From Winogradskya humida (lineage in GTDB: Bacteria > Actinomycetota > Actinomycetes > Mycobacteriales > Micromonosporaceae): a stretch of DNA of 64,000 bases. Of this stretch, positions 33,035 to 42,781 are shown piece by piece. Location of the stretch: positions 208,868 through 272,867 of the forward strand of contig NZ_BOMN01000057.1 in NCBI RefSeq assembly GCF_016862215.1. Reading direction: 5' to 3'. How positions within the stretch are numbered: the stretch's first letter is position 1; each line of letters starts with the position of its first letter. The notes below the pieces were generated by a model, which searched no databases, had not been told where the DNA came from, and was given only the letters and a program-made list of their open reading frames with translations. The translations under genes and the position numbers were made by a program.

Positions 33035-35715
33035 GGGCTCTCCTTCTCGTCCACGTCTTCCGCACCGCGTACGCCCAGCAGCGGAGCGAGCTTCTCGGAG
33101 CCGGCGCCCCCGGCCATCGCGTCGGCGACGATGCCGCCGGCCATCGCGGTCGCCACCAGGGAGGCCTCGCCGGCCGTCGACGCGAGACCGAGCACGGGGG
33201 TCCGCCGGGTCGACGGCTCCTGCTCCATGGCCGCCAGCATGCTGAAACCGTCGACGGCCGGCGACTGCATGTCGCAGACGATCAGGTCGAACTGGCTCTC
33301 GCGGCTCATCGCCAGCCCGTCGTGCCCGTCGGCCACGGCCACCACGTCGGCACCGCCGGCCCGCAGGCCGTCCTCGATCGCCTGCCGGATGGTGTCGTCG
33401 TGATCGACGACAAGCACCCGCGGGGCGGCCGGGCGGGCGGCCACCGAGCGGGCCAGCGCGCCGAGCAGGGCGGCCTGGTCGACCGGTTTCACGAAGTAGT
33501 CGCGGGCGCCGAGCGCGAGCCCGGCCTGCCGCTCGTCGATGATCGTGGCGAAGAAGACCGGGATGTCGGCGAGGCGCCGGTCGGCCTTCAGCTGCCGGAT
33601 CACCTCGAAGCCGTCGATGCCGGGCAGGGCGACATCGAGCACGATCGCGTCCGGCGGGCGGGCCCCGGCGGCGGTCAGGCCCGCCTCGCCCGTCCCGGCC
33701 ACGTCGACCTGGTACCCGGCGTGCTCCAGCTGGGTCTGCAACAGCTCGGCGGACTGCGGGTCGTCCTCCACCAGCAGCACCCGGGCGCCCTGGCCCGCGC
33801 TGGTGGAGGTGAGGGACTGGACCACGACGGCGCCGGGTAGGCGTACCGAGAAGGCACTGCCGTAGCCCAGCTCCGAACGCACCCAGATCTCCCCGCCGTG
33901 GGCTTCGACGAGGCGTTTGGTCAGCGCCAGCCCGAGCCCGGTGCCGGCCCGCTGCCGGTCAGGATCGCCGACCTGCTGGAACTCCTCGAAGACCCGTTCC
34001 TGGTCCTCGACGGCGATGCCCACACCGTCGTCCGCGACCGTGACCAGCACGTTCTCGCCGTCGCGAACCGTCGAGACGGTCAGCTGGCCGCCCTCGGGCG
34101 TGAACTTGATCGCGTTCGAGAGCAGGTTCTCCACGATCTGCCGGAACCGTACGCGGTCGGCGCTCGCGGTGGCCGGCGACAGCTCGGTCACCACCGTCAG
34201 GGACTTCGTGATGAGCAGCGGCGACAGCCCGGTGAGCAGTTCCTGCACCGCGGTGTCGATGCGCAACGGCGCCAGCCGCAGCTCCAGCCGCCCGGCTTCG
34301 ACCTTCGCCAGGTCGAGGATGTCGTTGATCAGCCCGAGCAGGTGCCGCCCGCTGGTGTGGATGTGCTCGACCCAGTCCGCGGGGACCAGGCGGCGGTCGC
34401 CGTCCGGCTCCTCCTGACGCATCAGATCGCTGAAACCGATGATCGCATTCAGAGGGGTACGCAGCTCGTGGCTCATGTTCGCCAGGAACGCGCTCTTCGC
34501 CTGGCTGGCCCGGGTCAGCGCTTCCACGGAACTGCTCAGCTCCGTCGCGAGCCGGCGCTGCGCGGTCACCACGGACATCCGCTCGGCGAGAATCCCGGCC
34601 TGCCCGCCGAGCAGCGCGAAGAGCCGCAGGTCATCGTCGCTGAACAGGCTGCGGTGCCGGTTGAACAGCAGCACCGCGCCCTCGGAGTCGGGCGGCACCG
34701 GCATGCTCAGCAGGGTCACGAAGTCGTCGCCCAGATCATCGCCGTAGTGCTCGACCAGCGCGTCGCCACCCTCGCGCAGCCGGGCCGGCTGACCCGCGCG
34801 GATCAGTTGGGTCAGGTCATCAAAACCGAGCTCTTCGGGGGTACGGATGCGGGGGCCCGCGTACGCGATGGGAGCGAGAAGACCGTCCTTGCGGGGCATG
34901 AGCACGGCGACCGCGTCAGCCCCGGTCTGCACGCGCATGATGTCCGCGTAGGTCTGCCAGACCTCTTCGGCGGATTCGACCTGGGCCCGCAGCATGCGTT
35001 CGCTGACCGACTGCGCTGTGCTCGCCGAGAAGAGGCGGCGCAGCCAGCGGGGCGGCGCGAACGCGATCAGGTACCCGATGCTGCACATCAGGCCGAGCAC
35101 CCGGTAGGCCGCGATGAAGTTGTCCGCCAGCGGATGCGGCTCCTGGGGATTCATGGCTTCCCAGGGGAGGCGAGAGATCGAACCCGCGGCCAGCAGGGCG
35201 ACCATCAGGCCGAACAGCAGCGTGGTCGCGGCGGCGGTGGTCAGCCGCGCCCGGTTCGCGCCGGTGCGGGTCTGTGCCTTGCTGAGCAGGAGGCGGGCGG
35301 CGACCACCTCGACCAGGATGAAGCCGGCAGCGGCGAGAGCCCAGCGCCACCAGCCTTCCGGCCGCATCGGGTGCGGGCCGAACAGGAGCGGCGTCGCGGT
35401 GCCCACGTAGACCGCGAGGGACGACCAGTTGATCCAGCGTGGCACCGCGCGGAGGCGGGCAGCGAGCCGGACGGTCAGGTAGGGCTGGGCGAAGAGCACT
35501 GTCTGTGTGATGACAGTCACCGATGTGGGTGTCGGCACCTCCGTCACCACGAGGGTGATGAAGGCGAACCACAGGGTGCAGGGCAAGAAGACGAGGGTGA
35601 CATCTCGCTGCAGAGGGTCGCGCCGCCGCAGGTAGCCGACCACCGCCCGCACAAATAGGACCGCGAACATGCACTCCGCGGCGAGCGGGACGAGCGAACC
35701 AAGGCCGTCTCTCAT
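33031..35715 (-). CDS. Membrane hybrid histidine kinase with two receiver domains
   Basis: An 894-residue kinase. The N-terminus (~1-225) has six to seven hydrophobic segments, a MASE-like sensor. A GAF-like domain (~240-385) is followed by HisKA with ANMSHELRTPLN (His416) and HATPase (~515-630: NLLSNAIKFT, ADDGVGI, GTGLGLAL). Receiver 1 (~645-760) is intact (IVLDVALPGIDG, Asp694; YFVKP). Receiver 2 (~765-885) keeps Asp815 in LIVCDMQSPAVDG, but the Lys-Pro motif is replaced by GGIVADAMAGG, so it may be a degenerate receiver. Coupled to the CheY-like gene; divergent from ribF. Confidence 0.88.
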   Translation of the reverse strand: MRDGLGSLVPLAAECMFAVLFVRAVVGYLRRRDPLQRDVTLVFLPCTLWFAFITLVVTEVPTPTSVTVITQTVLFAQPYLTVRLAARLRAVPRWINWSSLAVYVGTATPLLFGPHPMRPEGWWRWALAAAGFILVEVVAARLLLSKAQTRTGANRARLTTAAATTLLFGLMVALLAAGSISRLPWEAMNPQEPHPLADNFIAAYRVLGLMCSIGYLIAFAPPRWLRRLFSASTAQSVSERMLRAQVESAEEVWQTYADIMRVQTGADAVAVLMPRKDGLLAPIAYAGPRIRTPEELGFDDLTQLIRAGQPARLREGGDALVEHYGDDLGDDFVTLLSMPVPPDSEGAVLLFNRHRSLFSDDDLRLFALLGGQAGILAERMSVVTAQRRLATELSSSVEALTRASQAKSAFLANMSHELRTPLNAIIGFSDLMRQEEPDGDRRLVPADWVEHIHTSGRHLLGLINDILDLAKVEAGRLELRLAPLRIDTAVQELLTGLSPLLITKSLTVVTELSPATASADRVRFRQIVENLLSNAIKFTPEGGQLTVSTVRDGENVLVTVADDGVGIAVEDQERVFEEFQQVGDPDRQRAGTGLGLALTKRLVEAHGGEIWVRSELGYGSAFSVRLPGAVVVQSLTSTSAGQGARVLLVEDDPQSAELLQTQLEHAGYQVDVAGTGEAGLTAAGARPPDAIVLDVALPGIDGFEVIRQLKADRRLADIPVFFATIIDERQAGLALGARDYFVKPVDQAALLGALARSVAARPAAPRVLVVDHDDTIRQAIEDGLRAGGADVVAVADGHDGLAMSRESQFDLIVCDMQSPAVDGFSMLAAMEQEPSTRRTPVLGLASTAGEASLVATAMAGGIVADAMAGGAGSEKLAPLLGVRGAEDVDEKESP

Positions 35716-35816
35716 ATCGGGATCAACTGTAGCGTTTCAGGCACTCGGGGAGACCGATACTCTTACGCCTGGTCGACGCAGGTGAAATCGGTCGGCACAC
35801 AGGGGAGGGCGCGGAG

Positions 35817-36740
35817 ATGCAGCGGTGGCGCGGCTACGAGGCGGTGCCGGGCGGTTTCGGGCGGTCCGTGGTGACGATCGGCGTCTTCGACGGCGTGCAC
35901 CGCGGGCACCAGGCGATCATCGGGCACACCGTGAAACGGGCGCGCGAGCTCGGCCTGCAGTCCGTCGTGGTCACGTTCGACCCGCACCCGGCCGAGGTGG
36001 TGCGCCCGGGGTCACACCCGGCGGTGCTCACCGAGCCGGTGCGGCACGCCGAGCTGATCGAGCAGCTGGGTGTCGACGCGTTGTGCGTGGTGCCGTTCAC
36101 CCCCGAGTTCTCGCGGCTGAGCCCCGAGGAGTTCGTGCACGACGTCCTGGTCGAGGCCCTGCACGCCAGCGTGGTCGTCGAGGGGGACAATTTCCGCTTC
36201 GGGCACAGGGCGGCCGGTGACCTGGCGATGCTGGCGAAGCTGGGCAACACGTTCGGCTACACCGTCGAGGAGGCGCCGCTCGTCACCGCCGACGGGCTGG
36301 TCTTCTCCTCCACCTACATCCGCAGCTGCATCGCCGCCGGTGATGTCGCCGCCGCCGCTGCCGCGCTCGGCCGTCCGCACAATCTGGCGGGCGTCGTCGT
36401 CCGGGGTGACCAGCGGGGCCGGGAGCTGGGTTTCCCGACCGCCAACCTGATGTGCCACCGCTACGCGGCGATCCCGGCGGACGGCGTCTATGCGGCCTGG
36501 ATGCGGCGGGGCTCCGAATCGCACCGTGCCTCGGTTTCCATCGGGACGAATCCGACATTCTCGGGTACGGAGCGCCGGGTAGAGGCCTATGTTCTCGACT
36601 TCGACGGCGACCTTTACGGCGAGCGGGTCGAGCTCGACTTCGTGGCGCACCTACGTGAGCAGCGGACATATACGGCCATCGAGCCCTTGATCACCCAGAT
36701 CAACGAGGACGTGCAACAGACCCGCGAGCTGCTGCCTTAA
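35817..36740 (+). CDS. ribF: Bifunctional riboflavin kinase/FAD synthetase
   Basis: Makes FMN then FAD. In the 307-residue protein the adenylyltransferase half (~15-165) has GVFDGVHRGHQAII and FDPHPAEVV. The kinase half (~185-300) starts RGDQRGRELGFPTANL and has the expected tail. ATG 35817 follows a ggggagggcgcgg stretch. It lies upstream of rpsO in the usual order truB-ribF-rpsO. About 100 bp separate it from the divergent hybrid kinase, whose start region shares the control space. Confidence 0.95.
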   Translation: MQRWRGYEAVPGGFGRSVVTIGVFDGVHRGHQAIIGHTVKRARELGLQSVVVTFDPHPAEVVRPGSHPAVLTEPVRHAELIEQLGVDALCVVPFTPEFSRLSPEEFVHDVLVEALHASVVVEGDNFRFGHRAAGDLAMLAKLGNTFGYTVEEAPLVTADGLVFSSTYIRSCIAAGDVAAAAAALGRPHNLAGVVVRGDQRGRELGFPTANLMCHRYAAIPADGVYAAWMRRGSESHRASVSIGTNPTFSGTERRVEAYVLDFDGDLYGERVELDFVAHLREQRTYTAIEPLITQINEDVQQTRELLP

Positions 36741-36874
36741 TCGGCTGGTAAAGTTAACGCCGGATCGGCATATCTGATCCCTGCATCGAAACTGATGTGC
36801 GGTCTCGCCCGCCTGCCCGACGCCGCGGGCCGCGAGGAAACCGAGTCAATCGGCAACACGGAATCACGGAGAAC

Positions 36875-37144
36875 ATGGCGCTCGATCAAGAGACCAAGAC
36901 CAAGATCATGACCGAGTACGCGACCCTGGAGGGCGACACCGGCTCTCCCGAGGTTCAGGTCGCGATGCTCACCAAGCGGATCGCCGACCTCACCGAGCAC
37001 CTCAAGGTGCACAAGCACGACCACCACAGCCGTCGTGGTCTGCTGCTGCTGGTGGGTCGTCGCCGCCGCCTGCTGAACTACGTTCAGAAGAAGGACATCG
37101 CGCGCTACCGGACGCTCATCGAGCGTCTCGGCCTGCGCCGATAG
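36875..37144 (+). CDS. rpsO: 30S ribosomal protein S15
   Basis: 89 residues, the exact family length. It has the 16S-binding motifs DTGSPEVQVAMLTKRI, HKHDHHSRRGLL and NYVQKKDIARYRTLIERLGLRR. ATG 36875 follows cacggagaac. Its 5' leader (36741-36874) holds a possible hairpin, ggatc...gatcc, and could carry autoregulation, as S15 does in other bacteria; not proven. A terminator follows. Confidence 0.97.
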   Translation: MALDQETKTKIMTEYATLEGDTGSPEVQVAMLTKRIADLTEHLKVHKHDHHSRRGLLLLVGRRRRLLNYVQKKDIARYRTLIERLGLRR

Positions 37145-37150
37145 CTTGAC

Positions 37151-37182
37151 CGGGGGAGTGGCCCAACGGGGCCGCTCCCCCG
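37151..37182 (+). terminator. Terminator after rpsO
   Basis: A 14-bp stem (cgggggagtggccc with gggccgctcccccg, one G-U pair) around aacg, followed by agcttta. It should reduce transcription into pnp. Confidence 0.85.
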
Positions 37183-37343
37183 AGCTTTAACCCACGGACC
37201 CGCGCGGCCACAGTTCTTCTGACGGCACCGGTCCTCGGTAGTGGTTCCCGGGCCAGAATCCCGGGCACTTCGATCGAAGACCGGCCACGCTGCAACCGCG
37301 CTGTAGAGACCGCCGGGTCCTCGACGAAGGAGTACCGCACCAC

Positions 37344-39680
37344 ATGACAGAGCAGAAAGCTCTCGGCACCGAATCTCGCACCGCAGTGATCGACAACGGA
37401 TCGTTCGGCACCCGTGAGATCACTTTCTCCACCGGCAAGCTCGCGAAGCAGGCCGGCGGATCGGTCATCGTCCAGCTGGGCGAGACCACCGTTCTCTCGA
37501 CCACCACGGCCGGTAAGCACCCGAAGGAGCACTTCGACTTCTTCCCGCTGACGGTCGACGTCGAGGAGCGGATGTACGCCGCGGGCCGCATCCCCGGCTC
37601 GTTCTTCCGCCGGGAGGGCCGCCCCAGCGAGGACGCGATCCTCACCTGCCGCCTGATCGACCGGCCGCTGCGCCCGTCGTTCACCAAGGGCCTGCGCAAC
37701 GAGGTCCAGGTCGTCGAGACCGTCCTCGCGCTCGACCCGGCGCACCCCTACGACGTCGTCGCCATGAACGGCGCCTCGATGTCGACCAAGCTCTCCGGCC
37801 TGCCGTTCAGCGGCCCGGTCGGCTCGACCCGCGTGGCGCACATCGAGGGCCAGTGGGTCGCGTTCCCGACCATCGAGGAGCTCGAGCGGGCCACCTTCGA
37901 CATGGTCGTCGCCGGTCGGGTCGTCGGTGACGACGTCGCGATCATGATGGTCGAGGCCGAGGCCACCCCGCACGCGGTCAAGCTGATCGCCGCCGGTGCC
38001 ACCGCGCCGACCGAAGAGGTCGTGGCGAGCGGCCTGGAGGCCGCCAAGCCCGCGATCCGCGAGCTGTGCCGCGCGCAGAGCGAGCTGGCCGAGATCGCCG
38101 CGAAGCCGGTCCAGGAGTTCCCGGTCTTCCTCGACTACCAGGACGACGTCTACTCCGCGGTCGTCGAGGCCGTTCGCGAGGAGACCGCCGAGGCCCTCAA
38201 GATCGCTGCCAAGCAGGAGCGCGAAGAGGCCCTCGACCGGGTCAAGGACAAGGCGCACGAGCTGCTCGACGCCCAGTTCGAGGGTCGCGAGAAGGAGATC
38301 AGCGCGGCGTTCCGCTCGGTCACCAAGTCCGAGGTGCGCCAGCGCGTGCTGCGCGAGCAGGTCCGCATCGACGGCCGTGGCCCGCGTGACATCCGCCCGC
38401 TGAGCGCCGAGGTCGGCATCCTGCCGCGGGTGCACGGATCGGCGCTGTTCGAGCGGGGCGAGACCCAGATCATGGGCGTCACCACGCTGAACATGCTGCG
38501 CATGGAGCAGGCCCTGGACACCCTCTCCCCGGAGAAGTCCAAGCGCTACATGCACAACTACAACTTCCCGCCGTACTCCACCGGTGAGACCGGCCGCGTC
38601 GGTTCGCCGAAGCGCCGCGAGATCGGTCACGGCGCGCTGGCCGAGCGGGCCCTGGTGCCCGTCCTGCCGTCGCGTGAGGAGTTCCCCTACGCGATCCGTC
38701 AGGTGTCCGAGGCACTCGGCTCCAACGGATCCACCTCGATGGGTTCGGTCTGCGCCTCGACGCTGGCCCTGCTCAGCGCCGGTGTGCCGCTGAAGGCGCC
38801 GGTCGCCGGCATCGCCATGGGCCTCATCTCCGACGAGGTCGACGGCAAGACCCAGTACATCGCGCTGACCGACATCCTCGGTGCCGAGGACGCGTTCGGT
38901 GACATGGACTTCAAGGTCGCCGGCACCAGCGAGTTCGTCACCGCGCTGCAGCTCGACACCAAGCTCGACGGCATCCCGTCGGACGTGCTCGCCGGTGCGC
39001 TGCAGCAGGCCCACGAGGCCCGCGCCACGATCCTCGATGTGATGACCGCGGCGATCGAGGGCCCGGCCACGATGAGTGACTACGCCCCGCGGGTCACCAC
39101 CGTGAAGATCCCGGTCGACAAGATCGGCATGGTCATCGGCCCGAAGGGCCAGACGATCAACGCCATCCAGGACGAGACCGGCGCCGACATCTCGATCGAG
39201 GACGACGGCACGATCTACGTCGGCGCGACGAACGGCCCCTCGGCCGACGCCGCGGTGGAGCGGATCAACGCCATCGCCAACCCGACGCTGCCGAAGATGG
39301 GCGACAAGTTCCTCGGCACGGTCGTGAAGACGGCCGCGTTCGGCGCGTTCATCTCGCTGCTCCCGGGCCGCGACGGCCTGCTGCACATCTCCAAGGTGGG
39401 CGACGGCAAGCGCGTCGACAAGGTTGAGGACTTCCTCAACGTCGGCGACAAGGTCGAGGTCTCGATCGCGGACATCGACAACCGCGGCAAGATCTACCTG
39501 GACAAGGTCCGCCCCGAGGGCGAGGAGGCTCCGGCCGCCCCCGCCGCCGCTGCGGATGGTGACAAGCCCCGCGAGGAGCGCGCACCGCGCGCCGAGCGTG
39601 GTGGCGACCGGGCCGAGGGTGGCGAGCCTCGCCGCCGCCGTGCCCGTCCCGCCGGTGACCGCGGCGGAGACCGCGGCTAA
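37344..39680 (+). CDS. pnp: Polyribonucleotide nucleotidyltransferase (PNPase)
   Basis: A phosphorolytic 3'-5' exoribonuclease of 778 residues. Two RNase PH domains flank a helical domain (SEPAEIAAKPVQEFPVF region); the second core contains GSNGSTSMGSVCASTLAL. A KH domain (IGMVIGPKGQTINAIQ, ~590) and S1 domain (FLGTVVKTAAFGAFISLL) follow, and the last ~45 residues are an Arg/Glu/Gly-rich tail. ATG 37344 has gaaggag 12 bp upstream. The leader at 37183-37343 includes the hairpin cccggg-ccagaat-cccggg (37247-37265), a candidate processing site for autocontrol. Confidence 0.96.
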   Translation: MTEQKALGTESRTAVIDNGSFGTREITFSTGKLAKQAGGSVIVQLGETTVLSTTTAGKHPKEHFDFFPLTVDVEERMYAAGRIPGSFFRREGRPSEDAILTCRLIDRPLRPSFTKGLRNEVQVVETVLALDPAHPYDVVAMNGASMSTKLSGLPFSGPVGSTRVAHIEGQWVAFPTIEELERATFDMVVAGRVVGDDVAIMMVEAEATPHAVKLIAAGATAPTEEVVASGLEAAKPAIRELCRAQSELAEIAAKPVQEFPVFLDYQDDVYSAVVEAVREETAEALKIAAKQEREEALDRVKDKAHELLDAQFEGREKEISAAFRSVTKSEVRQRVLREQVRIDGRGPRDIRPLSAEVGILPRVHGSALFERGETQIMGVTTLNMLRMEQALDTLSPEKSKRYMHNYNFPPYSTGETGRVGSPKRREIGHGALAERALVPVLPSREEFPYAIRQVSEALGSNGSTSMGSVCASTLALLSAGVPLKAPVAGIAMGLISDEVDGKTQYIALTDILGAEDAFGDMDFKVAGTSEFVTALQLDTKLDGIPSDVLAGALQQAHEARATILDVMTAAIEGPATMSDYAPRVTTVKIPVDKIGMVIGPKGQTINAIQDETGADISIEDDGTIYVGATNGPSADAAVERINAIANPTLPKMGDKFLGTVVKTAAFGAFISLLPGRDGLLHISKVGDGKRVDKVEDFLNVGDKVEVSIADIDNRGKIYLDKVRPEGEEAPAAPAAAADGDKPREERAPRAERGGDRAEGGEPRRRRARPAGDRGGDRG

Positions 39681-39687
39681 TCACCAC

Positions 39688-41064
39688 ATGACAACGAGCA
39701 CTAACCGCGGGCAGGCCGAAAGGCCTGCCCGCGCGTCTACCCCGTCCGGCCGCCCCGCCGCCACCCCCAGACGGACGAAGACCGATTCCCTGCAAGACGG
39801 TGTACGCCGCACGACTCTCCCGAGCGGCCTGCGCATCCTCACCGAGGCGATCCCGACAACCCGCAGCGCCGCACTCGGCGTGTGGGTCCGGATCGGCTCC
39901 CGCGATGAGACGCCCGCGATGTCCGGCGCCTCGCACTTCCTCGAACACCTGCTGTTCAAGGGCACGGAGAAGCGCTCGGCCCTCGACATCTCCGCGGAGA
40001 TCGAGGCCGTCGGCGGCGAGACCAACGCCTTCACCACGAAGGAATACACCTGCTACTACGCGCGGGTGCTCGACGCCGACCTGCCGCTCGCCATCGACGT
40101 GCTCTGTGACGCCGTCGCCAACTCGGTGCTCGCCCCGGCCGACGTGGAGACCGAGCGTGGCGTGATCCTCGAGGAGATCGCCATGCACGACGACGAGCCC
40201 GGTGACGAGGTGCACGACGTCTTCAGCGAGGCGATCTTCGGTCCGGGCACGGCGCTGGGCCGGTTGATCTCCGGCACCGAGGAGACCATCACGCCGATGA
40301 CGCGTACGCAGATCAACCGGTTCTATCGCAGCCGGTACAAAGCGTCCGAGATCGTCATCACCGCGGCCGGCAACCTCGACCATGCGAAGGTCGTCAAGCT
40401 CGTCCGGGCAACGCTCGCGGGCAGTCCGCTCGATCACGAGCCCGAGCAGGCGAAACCGCGCTCGACGACCCGGCACAAGACGCAGCGCCCGACGACGGTT
40501 GTCCGCAACCGGGACACCGAGCAGGCCCACCTCGTCCTCGGCGGGATCGGCATCACCCGCGACGACGAGCGGCGTTTCGCGCTGGGCGTGCTCAACAACG
40601 TCCTCGGCGGGGGCATGTCGAGCCGGCTGTTCCAGGAGATCCGGGAGAAGCGCGGGCTCGCGTATTCGGTCTACTCCTACGGCAGCCAGTACGCCGACGC
40701 GGGCCTCTTCGGCGTCTACGCGGGCTGCGCGCCGGGCAAGGCCGACGAGGTGCTGAAACTGATCCGCGCCGAGTTGGCCGCGGTGGCAGCCGACGGCATC
40801 ACCGAGGCCGAGCTGGCCCGGGGCAAGGGCATGGTCAAGGGCTCGTACGTCCTCGGCCTGGAGGACACCGGCTCGCGGATGAGCCGCCTCGCGAAGTCCG
40901 AGCTGCTCTACGGCGACCTGATGGGCGTCGATGAGCTGCTGGCCCGGGTCGACGAGGTCACCCTCCAGGAATGCAACGAGCTCGCCGCCGACCTGTTCAC
41001 CCAGCCGATGTCCCTCGCGGTGGTCGGGCCGTTCGACGACGACGCCTTCGCGGCCGCCAGCTAA
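39688..41064 (+). CDS. M16-family zinc metallopeptidase (processing-protease-like)
   Basis: A 458-residue inverzincin. The N-terminal catalytic domain has HFLEHLLFKGT (HxxEH zinc motif, ~residues 90-100) and the downstream Glu in GGETNAFTTKEYT. The second, inactive half includes RLFQEIREKRGLAYSVYSY, which closes the catalytic chamber. ATG 39688 is only 8 bp after the pnp stop, but a 12-bp perfect hairpin occupies codons 7-16, so the first ~40 residues may not be essential; no start with a ribosome site is visible inside. Common neighbour of pnp and dapB in Firmicutes and actinobacteria. Confidence 0.9.
   Translation: MTTSTNRGQAERPARASTPSGRPAATPRRTKTDSLQDGVRRTTLPSGLRILTEAIPTTRSAALGVWVRIGSRDETPAMSGASHFLEHLLFKGTEKRSALDISAEIEAVGGETNAFTTKEYTCYYARVLDADLPLAIDVLCDAVANSVLAPADVETERGVILEEIAMHDDEPGDEVHDVFSEAIFGPGTALGRLISGTEETITPMTRTQINRFYRSRYKASEIVITAAGNLDHAKVVKLVRATLAGSPLDHEPEQAKPRSTTRHKTQRPTTVVRNRDTEQAHLVLGGIGITRDDERRFALGVLNNVLGGGMSSRLFQEIREKRGLAYSVYSYGSQYADAGLFGVYAGCAPGKADEVLKLIRAELAAVAADGITEAELARGKGMVKGSYVLGLEDTGSRMSRLAKSELLYGDLMGVDELLARVDEVTLQECNELAADLFTQPMSLAVVGPFDDDAFAAAS
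39706..39733 (+). terminator. 12-bp perfect hairpin inside the M16 protease start region
   Basis: cgcgggcaggcc pairs perfectly with ggcctgcccgcg around gaaa. It lies 26-53 bp after the pnp stop but within the M16 coding frame. It could end pnp transcripts partially or attenuate the protease gene. Confidence 0.65.
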
Positions 41065-41075
41065 CCTGGGACCCC

Positions 41076-42050
41076 GTGACCGTCGTCAGCCCCCCGCCCC
41101 CCGTCGAGGAAACGGCGGCCCCTGCGGCTCGCCGCAAGCGCCGCATCATCGGCATGTCCATCTGGGCGGTGCTCTTCGCGGTCGGCACGTACTTCATCGG
41201 CGTGCCGACCAGCGACCCGCTCATCGCCTTCGGCTGGCTGTGGCTCGCCACCATCGCGTGGCGCAGCGACCTGCCCTGGCGCCAGCACCTGCTCTTCCTG
41301 CGTGACTGGCTGCCGATCTCGCTGCTGCTGGTGCTCTACAACATCTCCCGCGCGTACGCCGACGACCTGTTCGCGCCGCACGTCTTCCCGCTGATCCACG
41401 CCGACGAGGCGATGTTCGGCTGGGCGACCGGCGACGTGGTCCCCACGGTGTGGCTCCAGGACCACCTCTACCGGCCCGACGTGGTGCAGTGGTGGGAGGT
41501 CGTGGTCTCGCTGGTCTACGTCTCGCACTTCCTCGCGGTGCCGACCATCGGCGTGCTGCTGTGGCTGCGCCAGCGCGAGCTGTGGGCCCGGTTCATGCGC
41601 CGCTGGTTCGTGCTCAGCTTGTTCGGCCTCATCACGTATTTCCTCTACCCGGCCGCGCCGCCGTGGTGGGCGTCGCTCTACGGCCAGCTCCCGCAGCACG
41701 TCGAGCGCATCTCGACGAACGGGTGGAACGCGATCGGGCTGCACAGCGCCGGTAACACGCTCAACGCGCTGCAGGTCGACGCCGCCAACCCGGTCGCTGC
41801 GATGCCTTCGCTGCATACGGCGTACGCCATGATGGCCGTCTCGTTCTTCCTGCCGATGGTGGCGAAGAAGTGGTGGCCGCTGCTGCTCGCCTACCCGCTC
41901 GCGATGACCTTCACCCTGGTGTATTCCGGCGAGCACTACGTCATCGACGTGCTGGTCGGCTGGGCGTACGTAGCGGGGATCTTCCTGCTCGTGGGCTTCG
42001 CCGAGCGCTGGTGGGCCCGCCGTCGTGATGCCGATAGGGTGTCCGCGTGA
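41076..42050 (+). CDS. PAP2-superfamily phosphatase-like membrane protein (Aur1/IPCS-like)
   Basis: A 324-residue membrane protein with about six helices. The PAP2 motifs are AMPSLHTAYAM (PSxH) and YSGEHYVIDVLVG (SxxHxxxD). The C1 KxxxxxxRP motif is not evident, as in the Aur1/inositol-phosphorylceramide-synthase branch, so it may act as a lipid phosphotransferase rather than a phosphatase. GTG 41076 follows the M16 gene by 11 bp; its stop overlaps dapB. The lipid substrate is unknown. Confidence 0.82.
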   Translation: MTVVSPPPPVEETAAPAARRKRRIIGMSIWAVLFAVGTYFIGVPTSDPLIAFGWLWLATIAWRSDLPWRQHLLFLRDWLPISLLLVLYNISRAYADDLFAPHVFPLIHADEAMFGWATGDVVPTVWLQDHLYRPDVVQWWEVVVSLVYVSHFLAVPTIGVLLWLRQRELWARFMRRWFVLSLFGLITYFLYPAAPPWWASLYGQLPQHVERISTNGWNAIGLHSAGNTLNALQVDAANPVAAMPSLHTAYAMMAVSFFLPMVAKKWWPLLLAYPLAMTFTLVYSGEHYVIDVLVGWAYVAGIFLLVGFAERWWARRRDADRVSA

Positions 42051-42781
42051 CGATCCGAGTGGGTGTTCTGGGAGCTCGGGGCCGGATGGGCTCCGAGGCG
42101 TGCAAGGCGATCGAAGCGGCCGGTGATCTCGAGCTGGTCGCGGCCGTCGTCCGTGGCGACAAACTCGAAGACGCCGCGGGCGCCGACGTCCTGGTCGACC
42201 TCACCACGCCGGACGCGGTCATGGACAACCTGCGCTGGGCCATCGACCGGGGCCTCCACGCGGTCGTCGGGGTCAGCGGCTTCGACGAGCAGCGCCTCGG
42301 CCAGGTCCGCTCGTGGCTCGCCGACCGCCCGGAGGTCGGCGTGCTGATCGCCCCCAACTTCGGCATCGGCGCGGTGCTGATGATGCAGTTCGCGGCCCGC
42401 GCGGCGAAGTATTTCGAGTCCGCCGAGATCATCGAGCAGCACCACCCGCGCAAGCTCGACGCCCCCAGCGGCACCGCCTCGCACACGGCCCGGCTGATCG
42501 GCGCCGCCCGATCCGAGGCCGGCCTGGGACCCATGCCGGACGCCACCAAGGAGGAGATGTCCGGGGCACGCGGCACCGAGATCGACGGCGTGCGGGTGCA
42601 CTCGATCCGCGCAGCCGGCCTGGTCGCCCATCAGGAGGTCCTCTTCGGCACCACCGGGGAGACGCTCACGATCCGCCACGACAGCCTGGACCGGTCGTCG
42701 TTCATGCCGGGCGTGCTGCTCGGCATCCGCACCATCCAGAGCCGGCCCGGCCTGACCCTCGGGTTAGACCCCCTGCTCTAG
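42047..42781 (+). CDS. dapB: 4-hydroxy-tetrahydrodipicolinate reductase
   Basis: Lysine/diaminopimelate pathway enzyme of 244 residues. The dinucleotide fold is GVLGARGRMGSEAC, and the catalytic segment EIIEQHHPRKLDAPSGTA holds the HH and KxDAPSGT residues. GTG 42047 overlaps the PAP2 stop. The 3' end overlaps the convergent GNAT gene by 18 bp. It supplies peptidoglycan precursors together with dapA 3 kb downstream. Confidence 0.95.
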   Translation: MTIRVGVLGARGRMGSEACKAIEAAGDLELVAAVVRGDKLEDAAGADVLVDLTTPDAVMDNLRWAIDRGLHAVVGVSGFDEQRLGQVRSWLADRPEVGVLIAPNFGIGAVLMMQFAARAAKYFESAEIIEQHHPRKLDAPSGTASHTARLIGAARSEAGLGPMPDATKEEMSGARGTEIDGVRVHSIRAAGLVAHQEVLFGTTGETLTIRHDSLDRSSFMPGVLLGIRTIQSRPGLTLGLDPLL

